Source: Yersinia mollaretii ATCC 43969 | GTDB lineage: Bacteria > Pseudomonadota > Gammaproteobacteria > Enterobacterales > Enterobacteriaceae | Direction: 5' to 3' | NCBI RefSeq assembly: GCF_013282725.1 | Contig: NZ_CP054043.1 | Coordinates: 2,852,001 to 2,916,000, forward strand | Length of the DNA: 64,000 bases | Part shown: positions 1 through 9,658 of the stretch, in pieces | Layout of the letters: each line of letters starts with the position of its first letter | How positions within the stretch are numbered: the stretch's first letter is position 1 | Translations under genes and position numbers: made by a program | Notes under the pieces: model-generated | The model's database searches: none | Told to the model about the DNA's origin: nothing | The model's input: the letters and a program-made list of their open reading frames with translations, nothing else

Positions 1-236
1 TCATAGCGCAAACAGAAGCCGCACCTGGGTTGCCGCTGATTACTTCGCTGTCGACATCCCCAGAGCAGATGACCCGTATAAGACAAGCAATCAATGACAC
101 GGTCAATGCGCCGGAAGCCGCGTCAGCCAAGGATACATTATTGATTAAAGCATTTAGCGTATTACCTTGGTCAGCGTATGACGTCATTAAGCAGATGCAA
201 GCAACCGCTTTTACATCGGGCGTAACAACACTTTAA
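1..236 (+). CDS. C-terminal end of a PhnD-like phosphate/phosphonate ABC transporter binding protein (partial)
   Basis: The frame is open from base 3 to the TAA at 234-236, so the gene begins outside the window; the first in-frame start-like codon (TTG at 30) is not a credible start. The visible 77 residues contain a 'PGLPLITS' segment followed by helices, which resembles the end of the PhnD/SsuA-type periplasmic binding fold that captures phosphonate, phosphite or phosphate for an ABC importer. The rest of the gene and any ATPase or permease partners are not visible. No clear terminator follows; the next 100 bp are AT-rich with short inverted repeats. The family call rests on a short fragment and is moderate only. 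Confidence 0.5.
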   Translation, partial: IAQTEAAPGLPLITSLSTSPEQMTRIRQAINDTVNAPEAASAKDTLLIKAFSVLPWSAYDVIKQMQATAFTSGVTTL

Positions 237-359
237 AGAGGGATATACCCACTGTATATCAAGGTATTGGGATATATCGAGGCATTGGGGCCGTAGCGGT
301 GACGAGTATGTTGGTAACAGACATAATGACAACAGATGTCGCTATAGCGGGGATTTTTT

Positions 360-400
360 CATGAATCACACGGGGTAATGATTGCTCCGTGTGATTCATG
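360..400. repeat. Perfect 14-bp inverted repeat beside a small membrane-protein gene
   Basis: Arms 360-373 (CATGAATCACACGG) and 387-400 are exact reverse complements with a 13-nt loop. It lies 5 bp beyond the stop codon of the minus-strand gene at 405-593. A T run (354-359) lies on the left side on the plus strand, so on the minus transcript the stem is followed by A, not U. It therefore does not look like a standard intrinsic terminator for that gene. Confidence 0.7.
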
Positions 401-404
401 GGCA

Positions 405-593
405 CTACGGAGACTCTTGGCCATTGTTCGATAAGCCCGCAGGGCCAATATCAGACAGTGGGGAGGATTCTGTCGTTTCAGTTTCATGTGGGGTGGTCGA
501 ACGAGTATAGATGTTCAGCCCGGCGAGAAAAACGCCGCCTAATGAACTCAGAGCCATTATCGCAATCAGGATAATGAGTGCTTTTCTCAGCAT
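405..593 (-). CDS. Small single-pass membrane protein, function unknown
   Basis: Sixty-two residues from ATG 593; a GTG at 605 in frame would add four residues. The protein has one hydrophobic segment at about residues 3-26 (leucine/isoleucine/alanine-rich) behind a short basic start (MLRK), then a hydrophilic Thr/Ser/Glu-rich tail of about 35 residues. This suggests an inner-membrane anchor with a short tail, or an uncleaved signal. I do not recognise the family. It is flanked by the partial binding protein (opposite strand) and yedA (same strand, 87 bp upstream). The Shine-Dalgarno sequence is weak (AAGTGA). Coding status rests mainly on the clean hydrophobic profile. Confidence 0.5.
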   Translation of the reverse strand: MLRKALIILIAIMALSSLGGVFLAGLNIYTRSTTPHETETTESSPLSDIGPAGLSNNGQESP

Positions 594-680
594 AATTATT
601 TTCACTTTTTATCTAACCAGCGGGAATTATAGCCTGTTCACTCAATGAAACAACTGTGTTGCATTCTTGATGCGAAGAGA

Positions 681-1571
681 TTAACGCGGTTTGAACAGAA
701 ATTTCCCCAATGTGACCAATACCACTGCAGAAACAATAACGGCCAATGCACACCATTCGGTTGTCGACAAACTTTCACCAGCAAAACCGATACCCAGTAA
801 CACAGCAACCACGGGATTCACATAGGCGTAGCTCGTTGCCACCGCCGGACGGACATTCTTCAGTAAGAACATATACGCACTGATGGCGAGCATTGAGCCG
901 AAAACAATTAAGTACAGCAATGAAAGAATGCCGCCCATACTTGGCATTTGGTTCAGCTCTTCGCCACTTAAGGTACTGGCGACTAACAGCACCACCCCTG
1001 CAACCAACATCTGCGCAGCACCGGACATTGCACCACTTGGCAGTGCCAGACGTGAACTCCAGACCGAACCAAATGCCCAGCTCGCAGAAGCCAGTAATAT
1101 CAGGACTGCGCCCATTGGGTTACCCAATAAGTTACTGCCAGTATTCAGCAAGATAATCCCGACCAGCCCGAGTGCAATCCCCGACCATTCCAGTTTTGTG
1201 TTTCGCATACCCCATAACATACTGAAACATAGAGTGAATAGCGGTACGGTTGCGACCATGACGGCGGCAATACCAGAAGGGACGTGCTGATGTTCGGCGA
1301 TGGTGACCAGCCCATTGCCGATCGCCAATAATAAGATGCCGATTGCACTGGCCCCCATCCATTGACGTAATGTGGGTAGGGCATGTCCTCGAATGGCAAG
1401 GAAGCTAAACAGCAACACCCCAGCGATCAGGTAGCGTAAGCCCGCCATCATCAGTGGCGGCCAGCTCTCCACACCGATACGAATGACCAGATAGGTTGAA
1501 CCCCAGACGAAATATAAGGTGAAAAGTGAACCGATCAGTAACCACAGATTACGGCTATTTTGCTTTGGCAT
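681..1571 (-). CDS. yedA: EamA-family drug/metabolite exporter YedA
   Basis: The protein has 296 residues and ten predicted transmembrane helices arranged as two EamA repeats (about residues 10-145 and 155-290). The first helix carries the typical 'FVWGSTYLVIR' segment and the end of repeat two has the 'ATSYAYVNPVVAVLLG' motif of the DMT superfamily. It fits the inner-membrane permease YedA, whose natural substrate is not settled. It stands alone; a 291-bp gap with no clear operator separates it from the divergent secreted lyase-family gene. The start at 1571 precedes a basic N-terminus and gives the family's usual length. Confidence 0.85.
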   Translation of the reverse strand: MPKQNSRNLWLLIGSLFTLYFVWGSTYLVIRIGVESWPPLMMAGLRYLIAGVLLFSFLAIRGHALPTLRQWMGASAIGILLLAIGNGLVTIAEHQHVPSGIAAVMVATVPLFTLCFSMLWGMRNTKLEWSGIALGLVGIILLNTGSNLLGNPMGAVLILLASASWAFGSVWSSRLALPSGAMSGAAQMLVAGVVLLVASTLSGEELNQMPSMGGILSLLYLIVFGSMLAISAYMFLLKNVRPAVATSYAYVNPVVAVLLGIGFAGESLSTTEWCALAVIVSAVVLVTLGKFLFKPR

Positions 1572-1862
1572 AGTTATTCAATAAGAAAAGGGCAGTAAAA
1601 CAGAGATGCACCAGTAAACATGAGAATAGTGTCCGTAGGCAAAGGTTTTTATCGTTTTTTTACGTTTTAATTTTCCGTCTAAAATTTACGCTAAAACAGG
1701 GGCTTATTCTTGAAGTTGAGGGTGGGTGGGCGGATAAGCAGTGACAAAATCTAGGCTTTCCATGCAAGCTAAAAATGCTTCAGGCATGATGCATAAAGCT
1801 CGAATCAACGCTTAGGGATGACTTTGTATCTATTTCTGACTATCAGACGAGGCGAATAATTT

Positions 1863-3167
1863 ATGGCTGTAATCTCTTTATCCCAGAGGCGCTTATTGGG
1901 TATTAACCCCATCTTTTTGGGAGGTTTTTACACTGGGCTAATGCTGCTATTGATGCTGTTTGCTGTGCCTGCTGATGCCGCGCAAAATGAGTATGCTTTT
2001 TTATCAGCCAGTGAGTTACAGCATAATAAACTCACAATTGCACAAAAACAGGCATCGAAGGAGACCCTACAGGCTTATCAGCAGTTATTACAGCAAGCGG
2101 ATAAAGCGCTGAAACGCCCGGATCAAAGTGTCATGGATAAAAGCATAGTGCCGCCCAGTGGTTCTAAACATGATTATCTAAGTCTTAGCGCATATTGGTG
2201 GCCAGATAGCGAAAAAAGTGATGACCTACCTTGGGTGCGCAAAGATGGGCAGATTAATCCGGCGAGTAAAAATGGGGACAGTGATGGTGTGCGCCTTGCT
2301 GATTTTACCGCCCAAGTACAAACATTGACACTGGCGTGGTATTTTTCCAGTGAGCAGCAATATGCCGATAAAGCCATCAGCTTGATTCGGGCTTGGTTTA
2401 TTGCGCCACAAACGCGCATGAACCCGAATCTCAATTTTGCTCAGGGGGTGCCCGGAATCGCTGCCGGACGAGGTACTGGAGTGTTGGATGGGCGCTATTT
2501 TGCTACCCGTATTGTCGATTCGCTGATGATGCTACGACAAAATCAGCACTGGACCGCAGAAGATGAGAGTCAGATGCGCCAATGGATGACGGCCTATCTA
2601 CAGTGGTTACAAAATAGCCCCGCCGGTAAAAAAGAGGCGTCGGCGCAGAATAATCATGGCAACTGGTATACGGCCCAAGTCGCAGGTATTGCCTGGTATC
2701 TGCAACAGCCAAAAGTGGTGGCCGAAATGGCTGAATTACTGAAAACCAAACTGGACACCCAGCTAGCCGCCGAAGGGGCACAGCCGCTGGAGTTAGCACG
2801 AACTCGCTCTTTCCACTACAGCTATTTCAGCTTACAAGCGGCGGTTTTGATGGCCCAACTGGCCGATAAAGTCCATATCGATCTGTGGCGTTACCAAACA
2901 CCGAATGGCAGCGGTTTGATTAAAGCGCTTGATTTTATGGCCCCTTTTTCGGATGAACAGAAGAAATGGCCCTATCGCAGCCTTGATCACATCGGCATTC
3001 GCTTGGTGCCACTGATGGTTCAGGCGGATAAAGGTTTAGGTGAAAATCGCTATCAGCAATGGATTCAGCGCGCGGATTTTTCTGCTATGGACGATTCGAA
3101 GCGAAGAGGTGCGGTCGCTGAGGCACTGCGCGAAACAGCGTTATTGGCTGTGACTACCGCTCAATAG
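1863..3167 (+). CDS. Secreted alginate-lyase-family (PF05426-like) protein
   Basis: The protein has 434 residues with a long signal peptide (basic start, hydrophobic stretch at about residues 20-38, cleavage near 'ADAAQ'), so it is probably periplasmic. The mature part is an alpha-helical toroid-type polysaccharide lyase domain. A 'YWWPDSEKSDDLPWVRKDGQ' segment near residue 105 and the 'NNHGNWY' motif near residue 265 are typical of the alginate lyase superfamily, where Asn/His of that motif and a later Tyr take part in beta-elimination of uronic acid linkages. The real substrate cannot be read from sequence, since the family also contains members of unknown specificity. No alginate or uronate catabolic gene is nearby. 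It starts from ATG 1863, with a plausible AGGCG site upstream. Confidence 0.75.
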   Translation: MAVISLSQRRLLGINPIFLGGFYTGLMLLLMLFAVPADAAQNEYAFLSASELQHNKLTIAQKQASKETLQAYQQLLQQADKALKRPDQSVMDKSIVPPSGSKHDYLSLSAYWWPDSEKSDDLPWVRKDGQINPASKNGDSDGVRLADFTAQVQTLTLAWYFSSEQQYADKAISLIRAWFIAPQTRMNPNLNFAQGVPGIAAGRGTGVLDGRYFATRIVDSLMMLRQNQHWTAEDESQMRQWMTAYLQWLQNSPAGKKEASAQNNHGNWYTAQVAGIAWYLQQPKVVAEMAELLKTKLDTQLAAEGAQPLELARTRSFHYSYFSLQAAVLMAQLADKVHIDLWRYQTPNGSGLIKALDFMAPFSDEQKKWPYRSLDHIGIRLVPLMVQADKGLGENRYQQWIQRADFSAMDDSKRRGAVAEALRETALLAVTTAQ

Positions 3168-3230
3168 TCTGCTCACAGCGAGTTGTTTGCGGGTAAAATC
3201 ATCACTTATTGTTAAATAAAGAAGTGTTAA

Positions 3231-3260
3231 ATAAAAAAAAAGCCGGGAGTTATCCCGGCA
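3231..3260 (-). terminator. Intrinsic terminator of the porin gene
   Basis: Read on the minus strand, a stem TGCCGGGA/TCCCGGC(A) with a 4-nt loop (3242-3259 on plus) is followed by nine T. It lies 85 bp downstream of the porin stop codon. Confidence 0.85.
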
Positions 3261-3345
3261 TAATCACAAGTCACATATTAAATTCACAAATCACAATGAA
3301 GCATTCAAACAGTAAAGCAATGAGGATAATACCGATGCAAGGTAA

Positions 3346-4461
3346 TTAGAACTGATAAACCAGACCCACAGCGACCACGTTATCGGTATTCAATTTCAAC
3401 TTATTATTGTCATCCAGTTGGTTGATTTTATAATCAACGTAAGTGGACATGTTCTTATTGAAGTAATAAGAAGCACCAATATCAACATATTTAACTAAAT
3501 CAGCATCGCCGATACCTTCGATATCTTTGCCTTTAGACTGAACATACGCCAAAGAAGGTTTTAAGCCGAAGTCGAACAAGTATTGTGCAACTAACTCGAC
3601 GTTTTGTGTTTTATTAGCGAAACCACTCACGCTGGTTGACACATTATTAATCACCGCAGTGCCGGAAATAGGGGTCATATTACGGGTTTCAGCATAAGTT
3701 GCTGCCAGATACACACCGTTATCATCATATTTCAGACCGGTAGTCCAAGCGTCTGCTTTATCGCCTTTGCCGAAGGTGCCGTTCTTCTGTGCGGTGGTTC
3801 GGTTAGATGAGGCAAAGGCCGCACCCACACTTACACCCGCACCAATTTCATAGCTGGAAGACATGCCGAAGCCGTCGCCATTTTGTTTGGTCGCATCGGC
3901 ACGGCCGTTGTTGCTCTCGGATTCGCTGCCGTTTTTGCCTTGATATTGCAGCGAGAATTTCAGGTCATCAACCAGACCGAAGAAATCGGTATTACGGTAA
4001 GTTGCCACGCCAGTGGTACGGCCAGTCATAAAGTTGTCAGTTCGGGTGTAACTGTCGTTGCCGAACTCAGGCAACATATCGGTCCAAGCGGCGACGTCAT
4101 ATAATACGCCGTAGTTACGACCATAATCGATTGAGCCTAAATTACCGTAACGTAAACCAGCAAAAGCTAAACGCGTTTTATTATCTTTTGTTTCTTGGCT
4201 CTCTGCATAGTTAGCGGCAATGTTATATTCCCATTGGCCGTAACCCGTCAGTTCGTCAGTAATTTTGGTGGCACCTTTAAAACCAAAACGGACGTAAGAC
4301 TTGTCGCCATCACTTTTATTATTGTCAGAGAAGTAATGCAGTGCTTTTACTTTTCCGTATAAATCAAGCTTGTTGCTATCTTTATTATAAATTTCTGCTG
4401 CGTGTGACGTAGTGGCAACTAATAAAGCCGGTACTAGGATTGCCAGAATATTACGTTTCAT
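3346..4461 (-). CDS. General trimeric porin of the OmpC/OmpF family
   Basis: The protein has 371 residues and a Sec signal peptide ([14 protein letters not shown]..., cleavage after SHA at about residue 21). The mature start '[24 protein letters not shown]' and the ending '...[10 protein letters not shown]' with terminal Phe are typical of enterobacterial 16-strand outer-membrane porins and of recognition by BAM. 'LPEFGNDSY' near residue 135 matches the constriction loop L3. Which paralogue it is (OmpC, OmpF, OmpN or OmpS type) cannot be decided by eye; the longer acidic loops differ from E. coli OmpC/OmpF. It is divergent from dinG, with 271 bp between the chosen starts, and ends at a strong terminator. 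OmpR and small-RNA control would be expected from the family, but I did not identify sites. Confidence 0.9.
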   Translation of the reverse strand: MKRNILAILVPALLVATTSHAAEIYNKDSNKLDLYGKVKALHYFSDNNKSDGDKSYVRFGFKGATKITDELTGYGQWEYNIAANYAESQETKDNKTRLAFAGLRYGNLGSIDYGRNYGVLYDVAAWTDMLPEFGNDSYTRTDNFMTGRTTGVATYRNTDFFGLVDDLKFSLQYQGKNGSESESNNGRADATKQNGDGFGMSSSYEIGAGVSVGAAFASSNRTTAQKNGTFGKGDKADAWTTGLKYDDNGVYLAATYAETRNMTPISGTAVINNVSTSVSGFANKTQNVELVAQYLFDFGLKPSLAYVQSKGKDIEGIGDADLVKYVDIGASYYFNKNMSTYVDYKINQLDDNNKLKLNTDNVVAVGLVYQF

Positions 4462-4732
4462 ATTTTGCCCTGTTTCTCTTATTTGAAAAAACGCGAATGG
4501 TAAATTTTTTTGCTGTATCCAATATCTGTCTGAATTCGTCCAGCGCAGAATTTTTACCGCATCTGTGTGATATATTTATGACAAAATATAAATAACTGCG
4601 ACATTGCGTAAATTTCATTCCGCTCTCATTGGCACAAGTCGCGGATTTCAACTACTGTCACGCCGCTTTCAGGCTGACGTGAGCGTTGCGGTGTGGGACA
4701 ATAGGGCAACATCCAGTTTAGATAAGATATGC

Positions 4733-6904
4733 ATGGCGTTGTCCCCAGCAGTAAAAGAACAAATAAGTCAGTGGTATAAGGCGCTTTCGCAGCAGATCCC
4801 CGATTTTATTTCTCGTGCGCCACAGCGCCAGATGATAGCCGAAGTGGCGAAAACACTGGCGGGGGATGCTGGCCGCCATTTGGCTATTGAGGCCCCGACC
4901 GGTGTCGGCAAAACCTTGTCCTACCTGATTCCCGGCATTGCGGTTGGCCGAGCAGAGAGCAAGCCATTGGTGGTCAGCACCGCGAACGTGGCATTGCAGG
5001 ATCAGATTTACAGCAAAGATTTACCGCTGCTGAAGAAAATTATTCCCGATCTTAAATTCACCGGCGCTTTTGGGCGTGGGCGGTACGTCTGTCCGCGCAA
5101 TTTGGCCGCTATGTGCACGGATGTTTCTGGGCAGGGGGATCTCTCCCTGTTTCTCGGTGATGAATTGGCCCCGGCCAATGGTGAAGAGCAAGCCACCTGT
5201 CTGGCGCTCTCTAAATCACTGAACAGCTATGTCTGGGACGGGCTGCGTGACCATCATCAGTTGTCGCTCAGTGACAGTTTGTGGGCCAAATTAAGCACCG
5301 ATAAGGCCAACTGCCTTGGGCGCAATTGCCATTATTTTCGTGAATGCCCGTTCTTTATTGCCCGTAAAGAGATAGAGAGTGCTGATGTGGTGGTCGCTAA
5401 CCATGCATTGGTGATGGCGGCACTGGAAACTGAATCTGTGTTGCCCAATCCCAAAGAGCTGCTGCTGGTGTTGGATGAAGGTCACCATTTGCCGGATGTG
5501 GCGCGGGATGCCCTTGAGATTGAAGGTGAAATTACTGCCGTTTTTGCCAATATGCAGTTGGATATGATTGTGCGGCTGGTGGATCAATGCATGGTGCAGT
5601 ATCGGCCAAAAAATCCCCCTAGTTTATCCAATCCGGATCGGCTGAAAGACCATTGCGAGCAGCTGCGTGAACTGATGTTGAGTGTCGAGCAGCAAGTGAA
5701 CCAGTTGCTGCCAGCCGATGGCAGCCCGGCGGTGTACCGCTTTGAAATGGGCGAATTACCGGGCAGTTTGACGGAGGATTGCGCCAAATTATTCAAGCTG
5801 ACGGATGCCTTACGCGGTTTGGCCGAATTTGTACTCAATGATCTAAGCGAACAAACGGGTAAACACGACATTGTCCGTTTGCATCGTGCAATTATCCAAA
5901 TGAGCCGGACGCTGGGTTATCTGGAGGCCATGAGCAAGTTGTGGCGGCTGGCGGCGATGGCAAAAGCTTCGAATGCGCCTATTTCCAAGTGGATAACCCG
6001 CGACTACCGCGAAAATCAAACGCACCTCTATTTTCACTGTGTGGGCATTCGGGTCAGTGATCAACTCGATAAAATGCTCTGGCGTAAAGTGCCCCATGTG
6101 ATTGTGACCTCTGCGACACTGCGCTCACTGAATAGTTTTGCGCGTTTGCAGGAACTGAGCGGCCTGAGCGAAAAGGCCGGTGACCGGTTTGAAGCACTCT
6201 CATCACCGTTTAACCATATTGAGCAAGGGAAGCTGATCATTCCCAAAATGCGTTTCGAGCCGACCATGGCCCACGAGGCTGAACATTTGGCAGAAATGGC
6301 GCACTTCTTCCGTGCCCAGCAAGCCAGTGGGCGGCATAAGGGGATGTTGATTCTGTTCAGCAGCCATCGGGCGATGCAAACTTTCCTCAGCCACGTGACG
6401 GATTTGCGCCTGATGTTGCTGGTACAGGGCGATCAACCGCGTTATCGGCTGGTGGAAGAGCATCGTAAGCGGGTCAATAATGGTATCGCCAGTGTATTGA
6501 TTGGTCTGCAATCATTCGCCGAAGGGTTAGATTTGAAGGGTGAATTATTGACTCAGGTTCATATCCACAAAATATCGTTCCCGCCGATCGACAGCCCGGT
6601 GATCCTCACGGAAGGTGAGTGGCTGAAGTCACTGAAACGCTACCCATTTGAAGTGCAAAGCTTGCCAAGTGCCTCGTTTAACCTGATTCAGCAGGTCGGG
6701 CGGTTGATCCGCAGTAATGAGTGCCATGGTGAAATTGTGATTTATGACCGGCGCTTATTGACCAAGGGCTATGGTTCACGGTTATTGGCGGCGTTACCTG
6801 TCTTTCCGATTGAGCAGCCCGAGATGCCGGAGGGGAAAATTGCGCCAGCACCGACGATACCTGCGAAGACAGCAGGGAAGAGAGGGCGCAAAAAACGGGG
6901 ATAA
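4733..6904 (+). CDS. dinG: ATP-dependent DNA helicase DinG (Fe-S, XPD-like)
   Basis: The protein has 723 residues from ATG 4733, the start that aligns with E. coli DinG (MAL...); the same frame is open to 4604, but that extension is unlike the family. It is a superfamily 2 5'-3' helicase that unwinds R-loops and forks. Visible parts are Walker A 'APTGVGKT' (about residue 54), the DEGH box (DEGHHLPD, about 248-255), a late 'QQVGRLIRS' motif VI and four cysteines for the 4Fe-4S cluster (GRYVCPRN, then KANC...NC...ECPFF). A basic tail (KRGRKKRG) ends it. E. coli dinG is LexA-controlled; I could not find a convincing LexA box here. aqpZ separates it from ybiB, its E. coli neighbour. Confidence 0.95.
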   Translation: MALSPAVKEQISQWYKALSQQIPDFISRAPQRQMIAEVAKTLAGDAGRHLAIEAPTGVGKTLSYLIPGIAVGRAESKPLVVSTANVALQDQIYSKDLPLLKKIIPDLKFTGAFGRGRYVCPRNLAAMCTDVSGQGDLSLFLGDELAPANGEEQATCLALSKSLNSYVWDGLRDHHQLSLSDSLWAKLSTDKANCLGRNCHYFRECPFFIARKEIESADVVVANHALVMAALETESVLPNPKELLLVLDEGHHLPDVARDALEIEGEITAVFANMQLDMIVRLVDQCMVQYRPKNPPSLSNPDRLKDHCEQLRELMLSVEQQVNQLLPADGSPAVYRFEMGELPGSLTEDCAKLFKLTDALRGLAEFVLNDLSEQTGKHDIVRLHRAIIQMSRTLGYLEAMSKLWRLAAMAKASNAPISKWITRDYRENQTHLYFHCVGIRVSDQLDKMLWRKVPHVIVTSATLRSLNSFARLQELSGLSEKAGDRFEALSSPFNHIEQGKLIIPKMRFEPTMAHEAEHLAEMAHFFRAQQASGRHKGMLILFSSHRAMQTFLSHVTDLRLMLLVQGDQPRYRLVEEHRKRVNNGIASVLIGLQSFAEGLDLKGELLTQVHIHKISFPPIDSPVILTEGEWLKSLKRYPFEVQSLPSASFNLIQQVGRLIRSNECHGEIVIYDRRLLTKGYGSRLLAALPVFPIEQPEMPEGKIAPAPTIPAKTAGKRGRKKRG

Positions 6905-7138
6905 AGTTTGATGTTTTTGCTCATTGCTCTCTTTTTGACTGAATAATTCATTTAAGACCTTATATCACTCGAAAACTTTCCCCATCGGTATAAAACCAGT
7001 GACTAAGATTAAATAAGCCGCTGGGGAGCTGATCCTGACAAGTTAAGCCTGGTAGTACCTTCGGCGTAAATAGCTGGTGATGGGTTAGCGGCAGCGCTAA
7101 CTGCTATCGACATATTTATCAGGCAGGGGTGAAGCAGC

Positions 7139-7846
7139 ATGAAACAGCTAATGGCAGAGTTTATTGGCACTTTCTGGTTGGTGTTAGGCGGGTGTGGTAG
7201 CGCCGTCTTGGCGGCGATGTTCCCAGTGGCGGGGATTGGATTTCTTGGAGTGGCGTTGGCATTCGGCCTAACTGTCGTCACTATGGCTTATGCATTGGGG
7301 CATGTTTCTGGCGCGCATTTTAACCCAGCGGTATCACTGGGCTTGTGGGTTGGTGGCCGCTTCTCTGGTTCACAATTGGTGCCCTATATTGTAGCGCAAG
7401 TGCTGGGTGGGTTAGCGGGGGCGGCTATTTTGTATCTGATCGCCAGTGGCAAAGCGGGTTTTGATGTCACTGCCGGATTCGCCAGTAATGGTTTTGGTGC
7501 TCGCTCGCCGGGGGGCTATAGCTTACAAGCCGTGCTGGTGGCTGAGGTGGTTCTCACCATGGGGTTTGTGATGGTCATTATGGGGGCGACCGATGTTCGT
7601 TCCCCGGCTGTCGCGGCTCCGCTGGCGATCGGGCTATGTCTCACTCTGATTCATTTGATCAGTATTCCAGTGGATAATACCTCGGTAAATCCTGCGCGTA
7701 GTACCGGTGTGGCTATTTTTGCCGGAGGCGTTGCCTTGCAACAATTATGGGTCTTCTGGCTCGCTCCTTTGGTGGGGGGAGCTTTAGGCGGTGCAATTTA
7801 TCGTGTTCTGTTCAGCCCACCGGAAGAACTGGGTAAACCGCGCTAA
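7139..7846 (+). CDS. aqpZ: Aquaporin Z
   Basis: The protein has 235 residues and six transmembrane helices in two half-repeats. Each half carries an NPA box: 'HFNPAVSLG' at about residue 60-68 and 'SVNPARSTG' at about residue 184-192, which form the water-selective pore. The length matches E. coli AqpZ (231). It stands as a single gene 234 bp after dinG and 255 bp before ybiB. The ATG at 7139 follows 'AGGCAGGGGTGAAGCAGC', a usable ribosome binding site. It mediates rapid osmotic water movement across the inner membrane. Confidence 0.95.
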   Translation: MKQLMAEFIGTFWLVLGGCGSAVLAAMFPVAGIGFLGVALAFGLTVVTMAYALGHVSGAHFNPAVSLGLWVGGRFSGSQLVPYIVAQVLGGLAGAAILYLIASGKAGFDVTAGFASNGFGARSPGGYSLQAVLVAEVVLTMGFVMVIMGATDVRSPAVAAPLAIGLCLTLIHLISIPVDNTSVNPARSTGVAIFAGGVALQQLWVFWLAPLVGGALGGAIYRVLFSPPEELGKPR

Positions 7847-8101
7847 TCTTCTGGCCACTGCCTCTATTTTATTTGGGGTGTGGCCTGTTTCCCCGCCAAC
7901 TAATGGTTAATAAGTCGATAAGTGACACCGTCACTGGAAGCAACATGGCCGATTGATATCCTTGATCAAATAGCGTGTGAAATCAGCGGAATACCACCGT
8001 AACAACTATTTCGGGTATATCTATTACTATCAGTGATAGAGTTTCAGTAATATCTAACCTGATTTATGTTTAACGCACCGTGACAGGGGTAGTGCCGCAC
8101 C

Positions 8102-9064
8102 ATGGATTACAGCAAAATTATCAAAGAGATTGGACGCGGCAAGAACCATGCCCGCGATCTAGATTATCCGACAGCTTATGCGCTGTACAAAGCCATGTTG
8201 GCAGAGCAAGTCCCCGCGCTGGAACTGGGGGGCATCCTGATTGCTTTTCGGATCAAAGGTGAGTCTGAGCAGGAGATTTTGGGGTTTTATCAGGCGATGC
8301 AGGAGCAGGTGATGCCTCTGCGTGCACCGGCGGGCCGCCCGCTACCGGTGGTGATCCCAAGCTATAATGGTGCTCGTAAGCAAGCCAACCTGACTCCACT
8401 ACTGGCTCTGCTACTCTGGCGTCTGGGTCTGCCGGTGGTGGTCCACGGTGTGACGGAAGACAGCAGCCGAGTGACCAGTGCCGAGATTTTCCAACAGCTA
8501 AATATTCCGTGGTCACTTACCGCAGCAGAGGCTCAACAGCGTCTGGATGACGGATTGCCAGTATTTATCCCCGTGTCAGCACTCTCCTCGTCGTTGGACA
8601 ATCAATTGCAGCAACGCTGGCGTATGGGGGTCAGAAACAGCAGCCACACACTGGCAAAACTGGCGACTCCATTCATTCACGACGAAGCACTGCGGCTAGC
8701 CAGTGTGTCCCACCCTGAATATATGCAAAAAGTGGGCGGTTTCTTCCAGGCGATCAATGCGCCAGCACTGTTGCAGCAAGGCACCGAAGGTGAGGTCTAT
8801 GCCAGCCCAGTACGTAGCTCGCCGATTCATTATATTAATGGGGGCGGACAACAAATTCTACTTGATCGCCAATCAGAGCCGGCGGAGTCTGAACTGCCCA
8901 CGTCGAAAGACGCGGCGATCACGGCAGCTTGGATTGAGCGCTGTGTGGCGGGCGAAGTTCCAATCCCTGAGGCGATTCAAAAACAGTTGGCATGTTGCCT
9001 AGTGGCGACGGGGCAGGCCGACTCTGTTGAGCAGGCGCTGGAACACATTAACAGCCTCTCATAG
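8102..9064 (+). CDS. ybiB: YbiB, TrpD2-like nucleic-acid-binding protein
   Basis: The protein has 320 residues, the same length as E. coli YbiB. It has the anthranilate phosphoribosyltransferase fold (N-terminal helical part about 1-75, then alpha/beta domain) but lacks the glycine-rich phosphoribosyl pyrophosphate loop of real TrpD; 'YNGARKQANLTPLLALLL' occupies that region. Family members bind nucleic acids rather than catalyse tryptophan synthesis. E. coli ybiB follows dinG and its LexA-driven transcription, whereas here aqpZ and intergenic DNA intervene, so it probably has its own promoter within 7847-8101. A hairpin follows its stop codon. Confidence 0.88.
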   Translation: MDYSKIIKEIGRGKNHARDLDYPTAYALYKAMLAEQVPALELGGILIAFRIKGESEQEILGFYQAMQEQVMPLRAPAGRPLPVVIPSYNGARKQANLTPLLALLLWRLGLPVVVHGVTEDSSRVTSAEIFQQLNIPWSLTAAEAQQRLDDGLPVFIPVSALSSSLDNQLQQRWRMGVRNSSHTLAKLATPFIHDEALRLASVSHPEYMQKVGGFFQAINAPALLQQGTEGEVYASPVRSSPIHYINGGGQQILLDRQSEPAESELPTSKDAAITAAWIERCVAGEVPIPEAIQKQLACCLVATGQADSVEQALEHINSLS

Positions 9065-9068
9065 CAAA

Positions 9069-9097
9069 AAGCCCATCAGATTGGCTGATAGGCTTTC
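9069..9097 (-). terminator. Terminator between ybiB and ybiJ
   Basis: A stem of AGCC.ATCAG with CTGAT.GGCT lies between the two converging genes. Read on the minus strand the stem is followed by TTTTT, so it serves ybiJ best; on the plus strand the T run is short, so termination of ybiB would be weaker. Confidence 0.65.
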
Positions 9098-9140
9098 AAG
9101 GAGAATAACTATCTCTTTCGGTGCTGTGGTGATGTGCTTA

Positions 9141-9401
9141 TTAGTTATAAATTACCGCAGTACCATGCATCAAATTATTGCCTGTTGCTGAGGTGATAGT
9201 GAAGGCTTTAGCACCAGCAGCATCGGCTTTTTCTGCCAGTTGTGCTTTCAAGCTACTCAGGTCAGTTGCGCCGCTGACGGTGATGATTCCCGCTTGTTCT
9301 AATTTAGCGGCATCTTGGCTGTTAACGTATTCTGCGGCGAAGCTACCGAAAGACAAAGTAGACAGGGCGATAACTGCAACGAAATTTTTGATGTTTTTCA
9401 T
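9141..9401 (-). CDS. ybiJ: YbiJ-like DUF1471 (YdgH/BhsA/McbA) periplasmic protein
   Basis: The protein has 86 residues: a 22-residue signal peptide (MKNIKNFVAVIALSTLSFGS, cleavage after SFA) and a compact DUF1471 domain with 'GIITVSGATDLSSL' and the closing 'GNNLMHGTAVIYN', both typical of the BhsA/McbA/YbiJ group. Members are small, stress-induced periplasmic or outer-membrane-associated proteins with unclear biochemical role. It lies convergent to ybiB as in E. coli, which supports the YbiJ name over its paralogues. A purine-rich ribosome site precedes the ATG at 9401. Confidence 0.85.
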   Translation of the reverse strand: MKNIKNFVAVIALSTLSFGSFAAEYVNSQDAAKLEQAGIITVSGATDLSSLKAQLAEKADAAGAKAFTITSATGNNLMHGTAVIYN

Positions 9402-9658
9402 GATGTATTCCTATTCGGTTTTAAGGTTGAAAGGGCGTTCCCTTTCGATAGGAGCTATAGTACTCCCCTGCCGTTATTTTAAAACCGGATAGAATTGATA
9501 ATGTCATTCAGTTTTTTTGATTGTTGTGGTGAGGTGCTATTTTGCGCCGTTCTAATCGCGCTATCGCTCCTGGTACCATGCCAATCAGTACAGCACCCGC
9601 TTTAGGGCGATTTATGCTATCTTACGCGCCAGAAAATGCCGATCAGAGAGTCAGTACG

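Noticed and set aside
4462..4732. LexA box expected upstream of dinG
   Set aside because: I searched for CTG-N10-CAG type dyads and for the compact E. coli dinG form and found none that fits.
4604..4732. Upstream extension of dinG in the same frame
   Set aside because: The translation does not resemble the family, whose start matches ATG 4733.
7850..7905. Terminator after aqpZ from GGCCAC/GTGGCC
   Set aside because: The stem is only six base pairs with a long loop and no T run.
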